Source of the DNA: Anadara kagoshimensis
Taxonomy: Eukaryota > Mollusca > Bivalvia > Arcoida > Arcidae
Direction of reading: 5' to 3'
NCBI GenBank assembly: GCA_021292105.1
Contig: CM037870.1
Coordinates: 10,474,486 to 10,538,485, forward strand
Length of the DNA stretch: 64,000 bases
Shown here: positions 61,670 through 64,000 of the stretch, piece by piece
Layout: the number at the start of each line of letters is the position of its first letter
How positions within the stretch are numbered: position 1 is the first letter of the stretch
Made by a program: the position numbers and the translations under genes
The notes under the pieces: model-generated
The model's input: the letters and a program-made list of their open reading frames with translations, nothing else
Databases searched by the model: none
Told to the model about the DNA's origin: nothing

Positions 61670-64000
61670 TAACCAAAATTGTGAAACCAAATTTTTTTAA
61701 GGAGTTGAAAAAAACATTCAAAAGACCAAAATATATATTTAAACAAGTTCAGCTTAAGAAATATTTTGCATGTGAGAGTATAAATTAGTTTTTAAAAAAT
61801 TTTCTTCAGATTTTAAATAGCAGCAAATTTAGACAATAGTATAAATAAAGTTTAAAAAATTGAGTACCAAATAAAAAGATGTAACTGTTTAAGTTTTCAT
61901 TCCTTTTACAATTAATCAGTTGTAGTTCTTTTGTCACAGTTTTCCATTTTTCATGAAGCACCCGGATGCCCTTTTATAAATAACAAACGGTTTAATATGT
62001 AATGAAGTTAAAGATTTATAATTAACGATAATCATTGAAAGCATAACGCTGTACATCCTAGTGACGTCATCAAACGATGTTCCGTGCAAAACTATTACTA
62101 CATATCTACTAACTCTTGAAGTTAAATTAAAAACCATGGTTCTTATTAACTTAAAAAGCAATAGAATCAATGTTCAAAGGACCCCGCATCCTTTATCATC
62201 AACTAATAAACGTTTTTAATTCCACTGCACATTTTGGAAAACACTTATCTTGTAAAGGAACAATCAATCCGCCGGTAATTTTCTAGATGTTGATATTTTC
62301 TCTTGATTTAATAGGTAATGTATGAAGAAAAAGTTTCTTTTGAAGGGGTAATTCTGCTGTACACTTTTTCATATCACAACTGCTGGAACCATACATGAAG
62401 TATATATAGAATCCTCAACTGTTAGAATCCCTTTGATGTGAAACATTATCTAATACTAAGATATTTACTCGGTCAGCTGCCAAGCTTCATCTAAGCACGA
62501 TATTCCTTTGATGTTCGAATGAAATGGGTCGTAGGTTACATATGCTTCTTTCAAGTGTTTTTGTAAAACTGTAAAGCATCTATATGATGGTATAACATCG
62601 ATGATAGGGTGTGTGTATATATCTTGTGTGTATGCATTTATGTATCAAATCAAGTTTAAAACAAACATTCATATGTTGGGATTTTCTGTTGTATTGGAGG
62701 CTTAAACACTCGCTCTATTCAGGTAAGGCAGATTTTTTCTTTGTTGCATTTGAAAACCAAACGTGGTAACTTTAAAATGATAATGTTTCTGGAAGGAAAT
62801 TTAATTTACTATATAGCAATATTTAGGAACCAAAATTTAACCTTTCTAAAATTAGGATTATTCAAATGACATATTTTAAATGGTTAAAGTGAATTTTAAC
62901 AATACAGAACGAGAACAGTAATTTGAATAATGAATTTAAAATGTGAATGTAATACGCTGCTATCTAAAACCACAAACCAGAACTTCTTTACTACAAAGGT
63001 TAAAACGATTATCAACATTGAATTAGGTCAGATACGTTAAAGGGGAGATAACTTTCCTTGTAAGATTTTAAATATCTGTTAAAATAATCAAAAACGTTTG
63101 TCTAAACAGCTTGTTATTCTTTTCGTAAAATTTACAACAAATAGTGCAATACTAGAAAGAATAGATTTCTTTAAAATGAAACACAATCATATGAAAAATC
63201 AAATTTTTAAAATTCTAAACTCATGTATAGATTATAGATTTATGATTAGGATTTAAAAAAAAATTATAAGTTTATGTTGAAAAAAAACCTTGTGAAATCT
63301 ACTAAACAATTCAGTCAGTATAATGCTTCTATATTTGCTAGGATATATTTCAAACATGTAAAATAACTACTTAAAATGTTGTTTATTTATTGTTTAATAC
63401 CGTTTTAAAACAGTTATGTAATACGTCAAATTGTGTAACAAATAAAATTGAATAACTATTTTGAAAATTGCAATAACTAAAACAACAATTGATAAAGTAA
63501 TCCTTGGCTACGGTTAACAAAGAACTACATTTGGGTTTCAAGTTGGCGTTGTAATTGTTATATATTTCTGATGTTAGGAAACGATCCATGTAGAAGAGAT
63601 AATGCACTAGACACAACATCGGCAGATGTACAGTGTGCTCATGCGCAGAATACACTCTGAATCTGAAAACACTGAGCCAGGCTGCAAAACTTTCAGATAC
63701 AAATGTAACCTGTATGATTTACATGTCAAAGGTCATGTGAATAATTTTTAACATTGCTAATGATGTCGATCAACAAAGAACCATAACTTTTATAATACAG
63801 AGTGAAATATAAATCTCATGTTCCATTAAAATAATTATTTTTATGTGACTTCAGAGTTCAGAGAACACTAGACAAATGTCAAATAAATGTGCTAATAAAA
63901 CAAAACATATAGACATCACAGGGCTAACATATACGAGAAATAACAACTAATAATTAACATGAAATCGTTTTTAAGCAGAGAAATATTTTGTTGAAAAATA

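Larger units (their letters stand above)
58851..64000. other. Gene-free right end
   Basis: Between the 81-bp array and the window edge I see only the repeats listed, a poly-T tract at 61387-61404 and a decayed ribozyme. No Wnt6 5' exon or other coding block was recognised. It is probably Wnt6 intron, by inference from the missing exons. Confidence 0.5.

Noticed and set aside
54963..64000. Missing 5' exons of Wnt6
   Set aside because: I searched the minus strand for the RRWNC block and flanking splice sites and found none. I do not claim them in the window.

Overview
The window is AT-rich, intron-rich animal DNA. It carries parts of two Wnt ligand genes and is otherwise intron and intergenic sequence crowded with mobile-element debris. 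The splice structure, the dispersed Penelope-like element tails, the tRNA-headed SINE with a metazoan-type 3' domain and the hammerhead-ribozyme repeats suggest a lophotrochozoan, most likely a bivalve mollusc. The species is not determinable by reading.

Layout. 1-17750 is the 5' flank of Wnt1. I found no gene there, only short palindromic and terminal-inverted-repeat elements, microsatellites, an 85-bp tandem array at 13107-13700 and Penelope-like fragments up to about 10.7 kb. 17751-42837 (+) is a complete Wnt1 coding region: six exons, phase-consistent, 375 residues, including a 27-nt micro-exon. 42838-51659 is the shared 3' intergenic region; it holds a decayed Penelope-like reverse transcriptase at 45225-46210. 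51660-54962 (-) holds the last two exons of Wnt6, tail to tail with Wnt1; its 5' exons were not found and probably lie past the right edge. 54963-64000 would then be Wnt6 intron or 5' region and contains an 81-bp tandem array of about 28 copies at 56598-58850.

Gene logic. Wnt1 and Wnt6 belong to the ancient linked Wnt9-Wnt1-Wnt6-Wnt10 group. Both products would be secreted, lipid-modified, cysteine-rich Frizzled ligands. The convergent orientation means any 3' regulatory DNA between them is shared.

Most notable non-genic signals. (1) A complete-looking type I hammerhead ribozyme lies in sense orientation in Wnt1 intron 5 (41875-41922), with decayed relatives at 19448-19495 (+) and 61626-61669 (-). 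(2) The commonest repeat in the window, with more than 35 fragments, can be traced to the 3' end of a Penelope-like retroelement. (3) Two families of 58-bp palindromic elements have 4-bp target duplications and inverted dimers. (4) The Penelope tails are absent for about 10.6 kb around Wnt1 exon 1.
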